Part shown: positions 15,542 through 26,015 of the stretch, one piece after another | How the letters are laid out: every line of letters starts with the position of its first letter | Position numbering within the stretch: position 1 is the first letter of the stretch | Assembly (NCBI GenBank): GCA_040218145.1 | Contig: JAVJQK010000032.1 | Span: 1 to 35,568 of the forward strand | Origin: Sandaracinaceae bacterium | Lineage (GTDB): Bacteria > Myxococcota_A > Polyangia > Polyangiales > Sandaracinaceae | DNA: 35,568 bases | Direction: 5' to 3' | Position numbers and translations under genes: made by a program | The notes under the pieces: generated by a model | Told to the model about the DNA's origin: nothing | Databases searched by the model: none | The model's input: the letters and a program-made list of their open reading frames with translations, nothing else

Positions 15542-17236
15542 TCAGCCGGACGAGGTGGAGTCGTTCTCCACGAGCTCGGCGTCGATCTTGGTCCGGACGC
15601 CGCTCAGCTCCTCCGGCGGCTCGCTCGCGAGCTGGAGCGCGGCCTCGCGCACCCCGCTGCGGACCAGCATGCGCCGGACGCGCGCGCGGAGCTGTCGCGG
15701 GTTGAAGGGCTTCTCGAGGTAGTCGTCGGCGCCGTTGGCGAACGCGTGCTCGACGTGCTCGTCCTCGCCGAGCGAGGTGAGCATCATGATCGGGACGCGT
15801 CGGTATCCGGGGAGCTTGCGCAGCTCGGTGAGGGCGGAGAAGCCGTCCAGGCGCGGCATCTGGCCGTCGAGGATGACGAGGGCGAAGCTCTCGCCCCGCG
15901 CCGCCTCGACCGCGTCTTCTCCGTCGCTGCACGCCACGACGTCGTAGCCGGCCCGCTCCAGGAGCCCGCGGACGCACCGGATCATCAGCTCGTCGTCGTC
16001 GGCGATCAGGACGCGAGGGCGCGTCGCGCTCGTCGGGATGAGGGTCGTCACGCGGTCCCGCCCCGCGCCCTTCGCGTGGTAGAGGCGTGAGTCCGCCCCC
16101 GCGAAGGCGTGCCCGAGCTGCTCGTCCAGGCCCACCTCGGTGAGGCCTGCGCTGAAGGTCACGCGGAGGTCGCCCTCGACCTGGAACTCGGTCGCGGCGA
16201 GAGAGCTCCGGGCTCGATCGAGCGCGCGCTCCGCGTCTGCGAGGCTCGTGTCCGTGAAGAGCACGGTCATCTCCTCGCCGCCCCAGCGCGCGACCATGTC
16301 GCCCTCACGGAAGCTCTCGACGAGCACGCCCGCGGTGATCCGCAGGACCTCGTCTCCGGCGCTGTGTCCGTACGTGTCGTTGACGTCCTTGAAGCGGTCG
16401 AGATCGATCACCGCCAGGCACATCGGGGCGTCGCTGCGTCGACGGCGCGCCTGCTGCTCGTCGAAGTACGCCTCGAAGGCGCGGCGATTCGGGAGGCCCG
16501 TCAGCGCGTCGACGCGCGCCTCCTCCGAGAGCCTCCGCGTCCGCTCCACGGTCGTGTCCACGGCCACGCCCAGCAGCTCGAGGTCGAGCGGCTTGACGAA
16601 GACCTGCGTCGCCCCGAGCGCGAGGCACTCGGCCCGGGTCGTCGTCTCGGTGCGCGCGGTGACGACGATGACCGGTAGATCCGGCCGCGTCTCCCGGACT
16701 TCGCCGAGGAGCTCGCGCCCATCCTCGTGGCCGAGCATGAGGTCCAGCACCACGCAGTCGAAGTCGAAGACCGAGAGGTGCGTGCGCGCCTCGTCGAGAT
16801 CCTTCGCCGGCAGCAAAATCATGCCCGCGCCGCCCATCACCGCCGACGCGAGCTGCCGCATGTCCGGGTCGTCGTCGATGAAGAGCACCCGCGCCGGCGC
16901 CCGGTCGGTGCCCTCGGCCACCCCACGCAGCACATCCAGCAGCGTCAGGAGCGGCCGCTCCAGGTGCCTCGTCGGGGCCTCCTCGACCGCCGCCGCGGCC
17001 ACGCTGACCTCGGGCGCGCCGTAGCTCGATCCGGTGCCGCGGAGCTGATGGGCGAGACGTCGGATGGTCTCCTCGGCCGCGGCGTCGCCCCGGCGTATCT
17101 CGGCCAGCGCGCGCCCGAGCACGCGGCGCTTCGCGCTGACCCCACGCCGGAACGTGGGCAGCAGCTTCGCGCGGATGCGCTCGAGCTTCTGGCCGCGTTC
17201 GGTCGCGCGGGGCTCTGCTGCGGTGCCGAGAGTCAT
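15542..17236 (-). CDS. HPt-REC-GGDEF-REC phosphorelay diguanylate cyclase
   Basis: 564 aa, soluble. Residues 25-105 are a histidine phosphotransfer domain with LAHQLRGTGSSYG (His63). Residues 115-230 are a receiver with IDDDPD, phosphoacceptor Asp165 and Lys215. Residues 240-400 are a GGDEF domain with the metal-site segment VIDLDRFKDVND, active loop WGGEEM at 318-323 and an I-site R310-x-x-D313 that allows feedback inhibition by c-di-GMP. Residues 407-525 are a second receiver with Asp457 and Lys509. GGEE is compatible with cyclase activity; Met replaces the usual Phe. Lacking a kinase domain, it probably takes phosphate from the histidine kinase encoded 55 nt upstream. Confidence 0.9.
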   Translation of the reverse strand: MTLGTAAEPRATERGQKLERIRAKLLPTFRRGVSAKRRVLGRALAEIRRGDAAAEETIRRLAHQLRGTGSSYGAPEVSVAAAAVEEAPTRHLERPLLTLLDVLRGVAEGTDRAPARVLFIDDDPDMRQLASAVMGGAGMILLPAKDLDEARTHLSVFDFDCVVLDLMLGHEDGRELLGEVRETRPDLPVIVVTARTETTTRAECLALGATQVFVKPLDLELLGVAVDTTVERTRRLSEEARVDALTGLPNRRAFEAYFDEQQARRRRSDAPMCLAVIDLDRFKDVNDTYGHSAGDEVLRITAGVLVESFREGDMVARWGGEEMTVLFTDTSLADAERALDRARSSLAATEFQVEGDLRVTFSAGLTEVGLDEQLGHAFAGADSRLYHAKGAGRDRVTTLIPTSATRPRVLIADDDELMIRCVRGLLERAGYDVVACSDGEDAVEAARGESFALVILDGQMPRLDGFSALTELRKLPGYRRVPIMMLTSLGEDEHVEHAFANGADDYLEKPFNPRQLRARVRRMLVRSGVREAALQLASEPPEELSGVRTKIDAELVENDSTSSG

Positions 17237-17291
17237 GGGTACCTCCGATCAACGGTGCCCCGTCTCCCCTCTTGAGGTGCAGCGCGGCCGA

Positions 17292-19061
17292 TCAGCGGCC
17301 TTTTCGAGGGATCGCCACACAGAACGTGCTCCCCCGGCCGAGCTCGCTCTCCACCCAGATTCGACCGCCGTGCGCTTCGACCGCCGCGCGGCAGAACGCC
17401 AGGCCGAGCCCCGTGGAAGGGACGCCCGGGCTCCCCTTGGCCTCGATGGCCGAGAAGCGGTCGAAGATGCGCTCGCGGTCCGCGGGCCGGATGCCGGGCC
17501 CGCGATCTTCCACGCTCAGGCGCACCGTCGCCCCATCCTCGAGGCGCGGATCCCGCTCGACGAGCCTGACGCGCACGGTGAGCATGGAATGCTCCGGGCT
17601 GAACTTGATGCCGTTGACCAGGAGGTTCTGGGCGACCCGGGTGAGCAGCCCGGCGTCGAGCGCGCACTCCGCGGGCGAGGGCGCGTCGAGCAGGATGGCC
17701 ACGTCGCGCACCGATCCGATGACCTCCATCTGGCTGCACACCTGCTCGGCGAGCGCCGCGAGGTCGATCCGCGCCAGCTTCGGCGTGAGCGCGCCGCTCT
17801 CCAGGCGGTGCAGCTGGAGCAGGCCGTCGATCAGGACGAGCATCTCCTCGCACGACGAGACGGCCTCGGGCACGTAGCCGGCCATGTCCTGACGCTGCTC
17901 CTCGCTCAGCGCGTCGGGCGGGAGGGAGGCCAGATCGCTCTGGAGCAGCGACAGCGACGTGCGCACGACGCTGAGCGGGCTTCGCAGATCGTGCACCAGC
18001 ATCGCGGCCATGTCCTCGCGCATGCGCTCGATGCGCGCGCGCTGCTTGGCCGCCTCCACGGCGCGGGCGAGCTGCTCGGCGACGGTCTCGAGGAAGGTCT
18101 GGTCCTCCGCGTCGAGGCCGCCGACCTCTCGCGTCTCCACGTCGAGGTAGCCGACCACGCGATCTTCGACGATGAGCGGACAGCAGAGCTCGCAGCGGAG
18201 GTCGGGGTGCGTCTGCACGACGTTCACCCGGGCGCGCACGTCGGGCACGAGCAGACTCGCTCCTCGCGCGACGACCTCGCCGACCACGCCCTCGCCGACC
18301 CGCTGGCGATGGCCGGCCTGCAGGAGCACCTCCAGCTCGCTGCTGATCGCCTCGAGGATGGTGTGCGTGCCGTCGTCGTCGACGGTGCCGATGGCCGCGA
18401 ACGCGTAGCCGCTCTCCTGCCGCAACACCGTGACCGTGCGCCGCATCAGCTCCGGGAGGTCGGTGATGGCGCCGGCTTCGCGCCCGAGCATGGCGAGGAT
18501 CTGGAGGTGCCGCTGTCGCTTGTGCATCTCACCGAGGAGGCTCGCGACGCGGATCGCCTGGGCGACGGGCGCGGCGACGCCGAGCAGGAGCGCGAGGTCC
18601 TGCGGACCGAACCGGTCCGGCGTTCGGCTCTCCGCGTCGATGGCCCCGATCACCTTGCCGCCCAGGCTGAGCGGCACGGTCACCTCGCTCCGGACCCCGT
18701 CCATGATCGGCACGTAGCCGGAGAAGCGGGTGACGTCCGGCACGAGCAGCGGCTCGCCGCTCTCGACCACGCGCCCCACGATCCCCGTGCCGAGCGCGAG
18801 GCGATGCCCTTCGCGCAGCACCGAGCCGTCCGCGCGCACGCCCAGCCCCTCCACGATGGCGTCCGCTTCCACGCGCGCGATGCCGACGTAGTCCGCGCCG
18901 AGGTGCTTCAGGATGCGCAGGCAGAGGGCGGCGAAGACGTCGTCGAGGTCGACCGAGCCCTGCGCGAGCAGACCGATCTCGTGGATGGCGTCGACCAGCT
19001 CGAGCTCCGCCTCCGAGGGGGGCGGGCGAGAGTGCGTCGGGGGCAGGCTGCTCAGGGGAAT
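17292..19061 (-). CDS. Double-GAF histidine kinase, probable ATT start
   Basis: Two GAF domains (about residues 25-175 and 195-340) precede a HisKA H-box MLVHDLRSPLSVV (His357), an N-box QNLLVNGIKFSPEH, G1 VEDRGPGI and a G2 region STGLGLAFCR. The only ATG/GTG/TTG in frame at the 5' end is GTG 18872, but starting there would delete the first strands and helix of GAF1. The open frame continues upstream with LVDAIHEIGLLAQGSVDLDDV, a standard GAF N-terminus. The best initiator is ATT at 19059-19061, with GGAGG at 19069-19073 (7-nt spacer), giving 589 aa. A sequencing error in the start codon is the alternative. Its likely partner is the HPt-REC-GGDEF-REC protein downstream. Confidence 0.85.
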   Translation of the reverse strand: MPLSSLPPTHSRPPPSEAELELVDAIHEIGLLAQGSVDLDDVFAALCLRILKHLGADYVGIARVEADAIVEGLGVRADGSVLREGHRLALGTGIVGRVVESGEPLLVPDVTRFSGYVPIMDGVRSEVTVPLSLGGKVIGAIDAESRTPDRFGPQDLALLLGVAAPVAQAIRVASLLGEMHKRQRHLQILAMLGREAGAITDLPELMRRTVTVLRQESGYAFAAIGTVDDDGTHTILEAISSELEVLLQAGHRQRVGEGVVGEVVARGASLLVPDVRARVNVVQTHPDLRCELCCPLIVEDRVVGYLDVETREVGGLDAEDQTFLETVAEQLARAVEAAKQRARIERMREDMAAMLVHDLRSPLSVVRTSLSLLQSDLASLPPDALSEEQRQDMAGYVPEAVSSCEEMLVLIDGLLQLHRLESGALTPKLARIDLAALAEQVCSQMEVIGSVRDVAILLDAPSPAECALDAGLLTRVAQNLLVNGIKFSPEHSMLTVRVRLVERDPRLEDGATVRLSVEDRGPGIRPADRERIFDRFSAIEAKGSPGVPSTGLGLAFCRAAVEAHGGRIWVESELGRGSTFCVAIPRKGR

Positions 19062-19068
19062 CCTCGAA

Positions 19069-19073
19069 CCTCC
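19069..19073 (-). promoter_or_regulatory. Shine-Dalgarno site deciding the ATT start
   Basis: GGAGG on the minus strand, 7 nt before ATT 19059-19061. No ATG, GTG or TTG in the kinase frame lies between the stop of the preceding OsmC-like gene (19114) and GTG 18872. An in-frame CTG at 19053-19055 is 13 nt from this site and fits less well. Confidence 0.5.
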
Positions 19074-19113
19074 GGTACGACGGCGGTGCGGACCTCCTGA
19101 GGGGCGTCCTCCG

Positions 19114-19524
19114 CTACGGCTCCAGGATGGCCTCGTGCGTCACCTCGATCGCCGGATCGAGGCTACTCCCCACGCTACAGTACTTCTCCACCGCGAGCCG
19201 CACGGCGCGCTCGAGTTTCCCGGGGTTGACCGCGCCGGTCGCAACGAAGCGGAGGTGCACCCGCGTGAACGGGGCGGGCGTCGCGTCCTTTCGGTCGCCC
19301 TCGGCCTCGATGCGCAGATCCTCGAGCGGCTCTCGCTGCTTGCGGAGGATGTGCACCACGTCCATCGCCGCGCACCCGGCGAGGGAGGTCAGGAGCAGCT
19401 CCATCGGCCGCATCCCGCGGCCCTCGCCGCCGATCTCCGGCGAGCCGTCCAGGGTGAGGGTGCCGCCGGACTGCGACTCGGCGTCGAACGCGGCCGCGCC
19501 GACCTTCTGCAGGGTCACCTTCAC
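19114..19524 (-). CDS. OsmC-family peroxiredoxin-like protein
   Basis: GTG 19522-19524 gives 136 aa. Its GTG overlaps the cysM TGA stop (GTGA), a common coupling arrangement, so longer upstream frames are rejected. OsmC/OhrA-type features are GMRPMELLLTSLAGCAAMDVV with the first reactive Cys (near residue 60) and the second Cys in AVEKYCSVGSSL near 120. Such proteins reduce organic or fatty-acid hydroperoxides through a Cys pair, or act in thiol metabolism. The position directly after a cysteine synthase gene suggests a link to thiol supply. It resembles the YhfA/OsmC-like branch more than OhrR-controlled Ohr, but I cannot separate these by eye. Confidence 0.85.
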   Translation of the reverse strand: MKVTLQKVGAAAFDAESQSGGTLTLDGSPEIGGEGRGMRPMELLLTSLAGCAAMDVVHILRKQREPLEDLRIEAEGDRKDATPAPFTRVHLRFVATGAVNPGKLERAVRLAVEKYCSVGSSLDPAIEVTHEAILEP

Positions 19525-20414
19525 GCGGAGCCCTCCGCGTCGAAGAGCGGCGAGGAGAGGTAGCGGTCGCCCCGGTCGCAGAGCACGCAGACCACCACGC
19601 CCTGGTCGAGCTCCGCGCACACCTGCCGCGCAGCCCACACCGCGCCCGCCGCGCTCGCGCCCACGAACACGCCCTCTTCGGACGCCAGCGCGCGCGCGGT
19701 CTGCTCGGCGATCTGCTGGTCGACGTCGATGATCCGGTCGACCCGCTCGGGCTCGAAGATCTTCGGCAGGTACTCCTTCGGCCAGCGGCGGATCCCGGGG
19801 ATGGACGATCCGTCGGTCGGCTGACAGCCGACGATCTGGACGTGGGGGTTCTGCTCCTTGAGGTAGCGCGAGACGCCCATGATGGTGCCCGTGGTGCCCA
19901 TCGCGCTGACGAAGTGGGTGACCTCGTGCTCGGTCTCGGCCCAGATCTCCGGCCCGGTCGTCTCGTAGTGAGCGCGCCAGTTGTCGGGGTTGCTGAACTG
20001 GTCGAGCATCAGGTAGCCGCCGCCCGCGACCTTGGCGCGCGCGTAGTCGATGGCGCCCTCCATGCCGTCGTCGCCCGGGGTCAGCGTCACCGTGGCGCCG
20101 TATGCGCGCATGCTCCGCACGCGCTCCGCGGTCGCGGTCTCGGGCATGACGAGCTCGAGGTCGTAGCCCTTGGCGGCGGCGATCATGGCGAGGGCGATGC
20201 CGGTGTTTCCGCTCGTCGGCTCGACGAGGCGCACGCCAGGCTTCAGATCTCCCCGCGCCTCGGCGCGCTCGATCATGGAGCGCGCGGGGCGGTCCTTCAC
20301 CGAGCCGCCCGGGTTGTTGCCTTCGACCTTGCCGAAGAGGCGCACGCGGGGCTTGCTGGCCGAAGTGGCCAGCTCTAGGAGCGGGGTATCCCCGATCAGT
20401 TCGATCAAAAACAT
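19521..20414 (-). CDS. cysM: Cysteine synthase B (O-acetylserine sulfhydrylase)
   Basis: This 297-aa PLP enzyme joins O-acetylserine with sulfide (or thiosulfate for CysM) to make cysteine. Visible motifs are NNPGGSVKDRPA with the PLP lysine (near residue 41), PTSGNTGIALAM for phosphate and substrate binding, MGTTGTIMG, and the CysM-specific CQPTDGSSIPGIRRWPKEY followed by CDRGDRYLS near the end. The latter two favour CysM over CysK. ATG 20412-20414 overlaps, in CATG, an ATG of the divergent serine acetyltransferase frame. It heads the minus-strand run cysM, osmC-like, histidine kinase, GGDEF protein and helicase. Confidence 0.92.
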   Translation of the reverse strand: MFLIELIGDTPLLELATSASKPRVRLFGKVEGNNPGGSVKDRPARSMIERAEARGDLKPGVRLVEPTSGNTGIALAMIAAAKGYDLELVMPETATAERVRSMRAYGATVTLTPGDDGMEGAIDYARAKVAGGGYLMLDQFSNPDNWRAHYETTGPEIWAETEHEVTHFVSAMGTTGTIMGVSRYLKEQNPHVQIVGCQPTDGSSIPGIRRWPKEYLPKIFEPERVDRIIDVDQQIAEQTARALASEEGVFVGASAAGAVWAARQVCAELDQGVVVCVLCDRGDRYLSSPLFDAEGSA

Positions 20415-20499
20415 GTCTTCATCCGAAACATTTCCCCGCGCGAGCGGTGGCGGCTACCTTAGCCTGGCCCGGGCCGCGCGGCCCGCCGGCGCCATCCCC

Positions 20500-21426
20500 A
20501 TGCGACGAGAGCCCAAGCGCTACGAAGACCTCGAGGCCGCCATCGACGGCGTGGTCGAGAGCTACGGCCACGGCCGGGAGATCGACAACCTCGAGAGCGC
20601 GGCGCTCCCGAACAAGCGCGCGGTCGTCGAGGCGTTCCACTGCCTCGAGCACGTGCTCTTCATGGGGTTCTACGCCACGCGCGCGCTCAACGAGACCAAC
20701 CTGCGGCACGGCATCGCCGAGCACATGTACCGGGCCCACGCGATCCTGGTCGAGCAGATCGAGCGCGCGCTCACCTACGACCAGTGGATGGGCCGGACCG
20801 ACCGCGTCCTCCCCGCCGGCAGCGGCGAAGAGGTCGTGCTGAAGCTCTTCCGCGCCATCCCCGAGCTGCGCCGCAAGCTCAACCTCGACATGGTCGCGGC
20901 CTACGACGGCGATCCCGCGGCGCACAACATCGAGGAGATCGTCTTCAGCTACCCATCGCTGACGGCGATCACCGCCTACCGGATCGCGCACGAGCTCTGC
21001 AACGCGGGGGTGCCCATGATCCCGCGCATCATCACCGAGCACGCGCACAGCAAGACCGGCATCGACATCCACCCCAGCGCGAAGATCGGGGAGAGCTTCT
21101 TCATCGACCACGGCACCGGCGTGGTGGTCGGCGAGACCAGCGTGCTCGGCGACCACGTGAAGCTCTACCAGGGCGTCACGCTCGGCGCGCTCAGCGTCCC
21201 GCACCGCGAGGGGGAGGTGAAGAAGCGCCACCCCACGCTCGAAGACCGAGTGACCATCTACAGCGGCGCGACGATCCTCGGCGGTGACACGGTCATCGGT
21301 GAGGGCTCCGTGGTCGGCGGCAACGTCTGGCTCACCAAGAGCGTGCCCGCTGGCTCCAAGGTCTTCGGCCGCCCCAAGGGCGAGAGCAGCGCTCCCGCCG
21401 CCCCCGGCAGCGCCCGGCGAGAGTAG
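20500..21426 (+). CDS. cysE: Serine O-acetyltransferase (CysE/SAT type)
   Basis: 308 aa from ATG 20500. It acetylates serine with acetyl-CoA, the step before the CysM reaction. The N-terminal helical SAT domain includes KLFRAIPELRRKLNLDM and DPAAHNIEEIVFSYPS. The left-handed beta-helix of hexapeptide repeats starts DIHPSAKIGESFFIDHGTG and contains VVVGETSVLG and the LYQGVTLGAL site residues, with His in IDHGTG as the catalytic candidate. An in-frame ATG at 20413 (29 residues upstream) overlaps the cysM start codon and adds a low-complexity leader, so I prefer 20500. Divergent from cysM, so the pair is probably co-regulated. Confidence 0.9.
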   Translation: MRREPKRYEDLEAAIDGVVESYGHGREIDNLESAALPNKRAVVEAFHCLEHVLFMGFYATRALNETNLRHGIAEHMYRAHAILVEQIERALTYDQWMGRTDRVLPAGSGEEVVLKLFRAIPELRRKLNLDMVAAYDGDPAAHNIEEIVFSYPSLTAITAYRIAHELCNAGVPMIPRIITEHAHSKTGIDIHPSAKIGESFFIDHGTGVVVGETSVLGDHVKLYQGVTLGALSVPHREGEVKKRHPTLEDRVTIYSGATILGGDTVIGEGSVVGGNVWLTKSVPAGSKVFGRPKGESSAPAAPGSARRE

Positions 21427-21543
21427 CGAAGCCCACGCAGCTCTGGCGTCGGGAAGCGGGACGGCGTCCGTGTCATGCGGAGCGGATCGCCCTTCGAGTC
21501 CGGTTTCGGAGGCCAACGTGGTGTGAGAGGATGCGCCCCATCG

Positions 21544-21550
21544 AAGGAGG
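21544..21550 (+). promoter_or_regulatory. Ribosome site of the 206-aa orphan gene
   Basis: AAGGAGG ends 4 nt before ATG 21555, a short but workable spacing. It decides against the upstream ATG at 21531, which has no such site. Confidence 0.55.
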
Positions 21551-21554
21551 CGAC

Positions 21555-22167
21555 ATGGCATTGATGGAGATTCCGATCGACACCACGATGGCGGGCATCT
21601 ACGCGTTCGCGCGGGAAGAGCCCGACGTCACTCGCAAGGGGAACATCATCCTGCGTGGAACGAACGCCGGCCCCATCGGCACCTATCCCTTCGAGCAAGG
21701 GATGGAGACCTACTACTACGCGGCGCCCGCCTCGTCGGGAGAGGTCGAACAGTTCAAGCTGAAGCTCGTGTCCATGGCGAATCCGAGCGACTCGAAGTTC
21801 CTCACCGCCGTGACGGCCATCGTCGAAGGCGAGACGCAGCTCGGCGTGCAATCGGTCGTGCCGACGTGGGAGACCGAGCCCACGCTTCCGTCCACCCTCA
21901 CGTACTACACGATGACCAACGTCTCGCAGGGGAAGCCGGGACACGACTACTCCCCGCTGTACCACAAGGTGTCGCTCACCATGCCGGTCGACGAGCATGT
22001 CCTCTTGCCCACCTGGTACACGGACATCGAAGACCTCTTCAGCATCTTTGGCGGTAACCCTCAGCAGGGAGCCCCGATCGCGCAGGGCATGACGGCGACC
22101 TTCTCGAAGGTGACCTCGGGGGGCGAGGGCTATCCGCAGGAGAGCTGGTGGTGGACGGGGCGCGAGA

Positions 22168-22175
<8 letters not shown>
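21555..22175 (+). CDS. Unrecognised 206-aa soluble protein
   Basis: I do not recognise this family. It starts MALMEIPIDTTMAGIYAF, has no signal peptide or membrane segment, and is rich in Tyr, Thr and Pro (for example TYPFEQGMETYYYAAP and TLPSTLTYYTMTN), which suggests a beta-rich fold. It has no cysteine and few of the Arg/Ala-rich runs of its neighbours, and its third positions look slightly less GC-biased, which may point to transfer. The end WWWTGREIT is aromatic-rich. Its stop overlaps the convergent kinase gene by 8 bp. It stands alone on the plus strand, so context says little. Confidence 0.7.
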
Positions 22176-24660
<2,485 letters not shown>

Positions 24661-24677
24661 GCGGCGGATGGTACCCC

Positions 24678-25289
24678 TCAGGGAGCCGCCGTGGGCAAGC
24701 GCGCTTCGACCGGCCGCTCCTGCGCGGGGGCCTCGGACTCGTAGCCCTGCTCTGCCTCACCGAGCGTGCCATCCGCGCGAGCGGCCTCGTCGAGGCGCGT
24801 CTCGGCGGCGCGGACCTCTCCGAGGCGCGCTTCGATGCGCTCGAGCACCGCGCGCTGCCGGGCTGCGAGGGCGGGGTCCTCGGCCTCGAGGCGCTCGACG
24901 CGCTCGCGCAGGCCGGACACGCGGCCCTCGAGCAGCTCGGCCCGTCGACGGGCCACGCCGAGCTGGAAGCCGCTGCTGCCCACGTCCGGGACGGCGGGAG
25001 CGCGGGCCTCTTCGGGCGGCGCGATGGGGTCTCCGGGCGGCCCCTCGCCGGACGTGGACTCCCCGGGCGCCGCTGCCCGCAGAGGGCCCGCGTCGGGCGG
25101 GGCGCCGAGCACGGGCGGGACTTCATCCTGGCCTCGGGGCGCGTCGAGGACCTCGGGGTCCGAGAACTCCGGCGCGTCCGCGTCGAGCTCCGACGACGCG
25201 GGGGCCCGCGGCGCGTCCGTGAGCCAGATGTAGGCGCCGACCCCGATCAGGGCGACGGGGCCGAGGAGGAGCCAGGCTTTGCGGTCCAT
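24678..25289 (-). CDS. Membrane-anchored coiled-coil protein upstream of the kinase
   Basis: ATG 25287-25289 gives 203 aa; a frame running further upstream begins in the glycine-codon tract of the next gene and is rejected. A basic start (MDRKAW) and one hydrophobic segment, LLLGPVALIGVGAYIWL, make an uncleaved membrane anchor. A Pro/Asp/Glu-rich linker follows (about 25-105). Residues 110-170 are a heptad-rich coiled coil (RRAELLEGRVSGLRERVERL and onwards). The family is not recognised. It lies 17 nt upstream of the kinase gene, so they are probably one operon and this protein may present the kinase with a membrane partner. Confidence 0.7.
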   Translation of the reverse strand: MDRKAWLLLGPVALIGVGAYIWLTDAPRAPASSELDADAPEFSDPEVLDAPRGQDEVPPVLGAPPDAGPLRAAAPGESTSGEGPPGDPIAPPEEARAPAVPDVGSSGFQLGVARRRAELLEGRVSGLRERVERLEAEDPALAARQRAVLERIEARLGEVRAAETRLDEAARADGTLGEAEQGYESEAPAQERPVEARLPTAAP

Positions 25290-25364
25290 GTGCAAGCTGG
25301 GACGTAGGGTTGGCGGCGCGTCTTCAAGACGCAAGCCGAGCCGCGTCAGTCGCCGAGCCGGCAC

Positions 25365-25393
25365 GAAAAAGCCCCGACGTCTCCGCCGGGGCT
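25365..25393 (-). terminator. Intrinsic terminator of the RRM gene
   Basis: Read on the minus strand: AGCCCCG, a 10-nt loop, CGGGGCT, then a run of T (the A-run at 25365-25370 on the plus strand). A perfect 7-bp GC-rich stem followed by the T-tract is a classical rho-independent terminator. It lies 27 nt past the RRM stop codon. Confidence 0.85.
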
Positions 25394-25419
25394 CTGATTG
25401 ATTCGTCGGGGAGCGCGGG

Positions 25420-25746
25420 CTACCAGCGCCCGCCGCCGCCACCGCCGCCGCCGCCGCGACGGCCACCGCCGCCACCGCCGCCGCCGCCGCCGCCGCGACC
25501 ACGGTCGTTGGCCTCATCCACGCGAATGGTGCGGCCATCGAGCTCGGCGCCGTCCATCTCCTGGCGGGCGGTCGCTGCGTCGCGGCCCTCCTGGAAGGTC
25601 ACGAAACCGAAGCCGCGCGAGCGGCCGGTGTCCCGGTCGGTGATGACCTTGGCCTCGGTGACCGGGCCGAAGGACTCGAACGCCTGCTGGAGGGATTGGT
25701 CACCGGTGTCCCAGCTCAGGCCGCCCACGAAAAGCTTGTTGCTCAT
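25420..25746 (-). CDS. Glycine-rich RRM RNA-binding protein
   Basis: 108 aa. One RNA-recognition motif occupies residues 3-80, with RNP2 LFVGGLSW and RNP1 RGFGFVTF, both carrying the aromatic residues that stack on RNA bases. The tail from about residue 82 is nearly all glycine and arginine, ending GGRW. This layout resembles cold-inducible glycine-rich RNA-binding proteins of cyanobacteria and plants, and is also known in Myxococcota. It probably binds single-stranded RNA and acts as a chaperone. The ribosome site is weak. It has its own terminator, so it appears to be a monocistronic unit. Confidence 0.93.
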   Translation of the reverse strand: MSNKLFVGGLSWDTGDQSLQQAFESFGPVTEAKVITDRDTGRSRGFGFVTFQEGRDAATARQEMDGAELDGRTIRVDEANDRGRGGGGGGGGGGGRRGGGGGGGGGRW

Positions 25747-26015
25747 GTCGATCTATCTCGTACTTTCTCTCGATTGCCGTTGCCCGGATGACAACGGGAA
25801 CTCTTGGGTGGCCTCTGCGACCTGTTTGGTCTGTGGGACCATTTCGACGAACGTCCTGTCACGCGGCCCGCTGGATGAGAACTGAGAACACGGGGCCGGA
25901 AAGGTCAGCGACGTGTCGACGGCTGGATGAGCCGTGATCGCGAAGGTAACAGCTCACCGACCGATGTCCAGAGCCGACTTGACCTGAGCCATGGGGTGGA
26001 TGAGCCTTCGCGCCC
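25747..26015. promoter_or_regulatory. Divergent region between RRM and fabI genes
   Basis: This 269-nt gap should hold promoters for both genes and is visibly lower in GC than its neighbours around 25747-25860. The inverted repeat CCGTTG/CAACGG near 25780 lies in the leader of the RRM gene and could form a short hairpin in its mRNA. The motif GGATGAG recurs at about 25873, 25924 and 25998. I cannot name a promoter with confidence. Confidence 0.35.
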
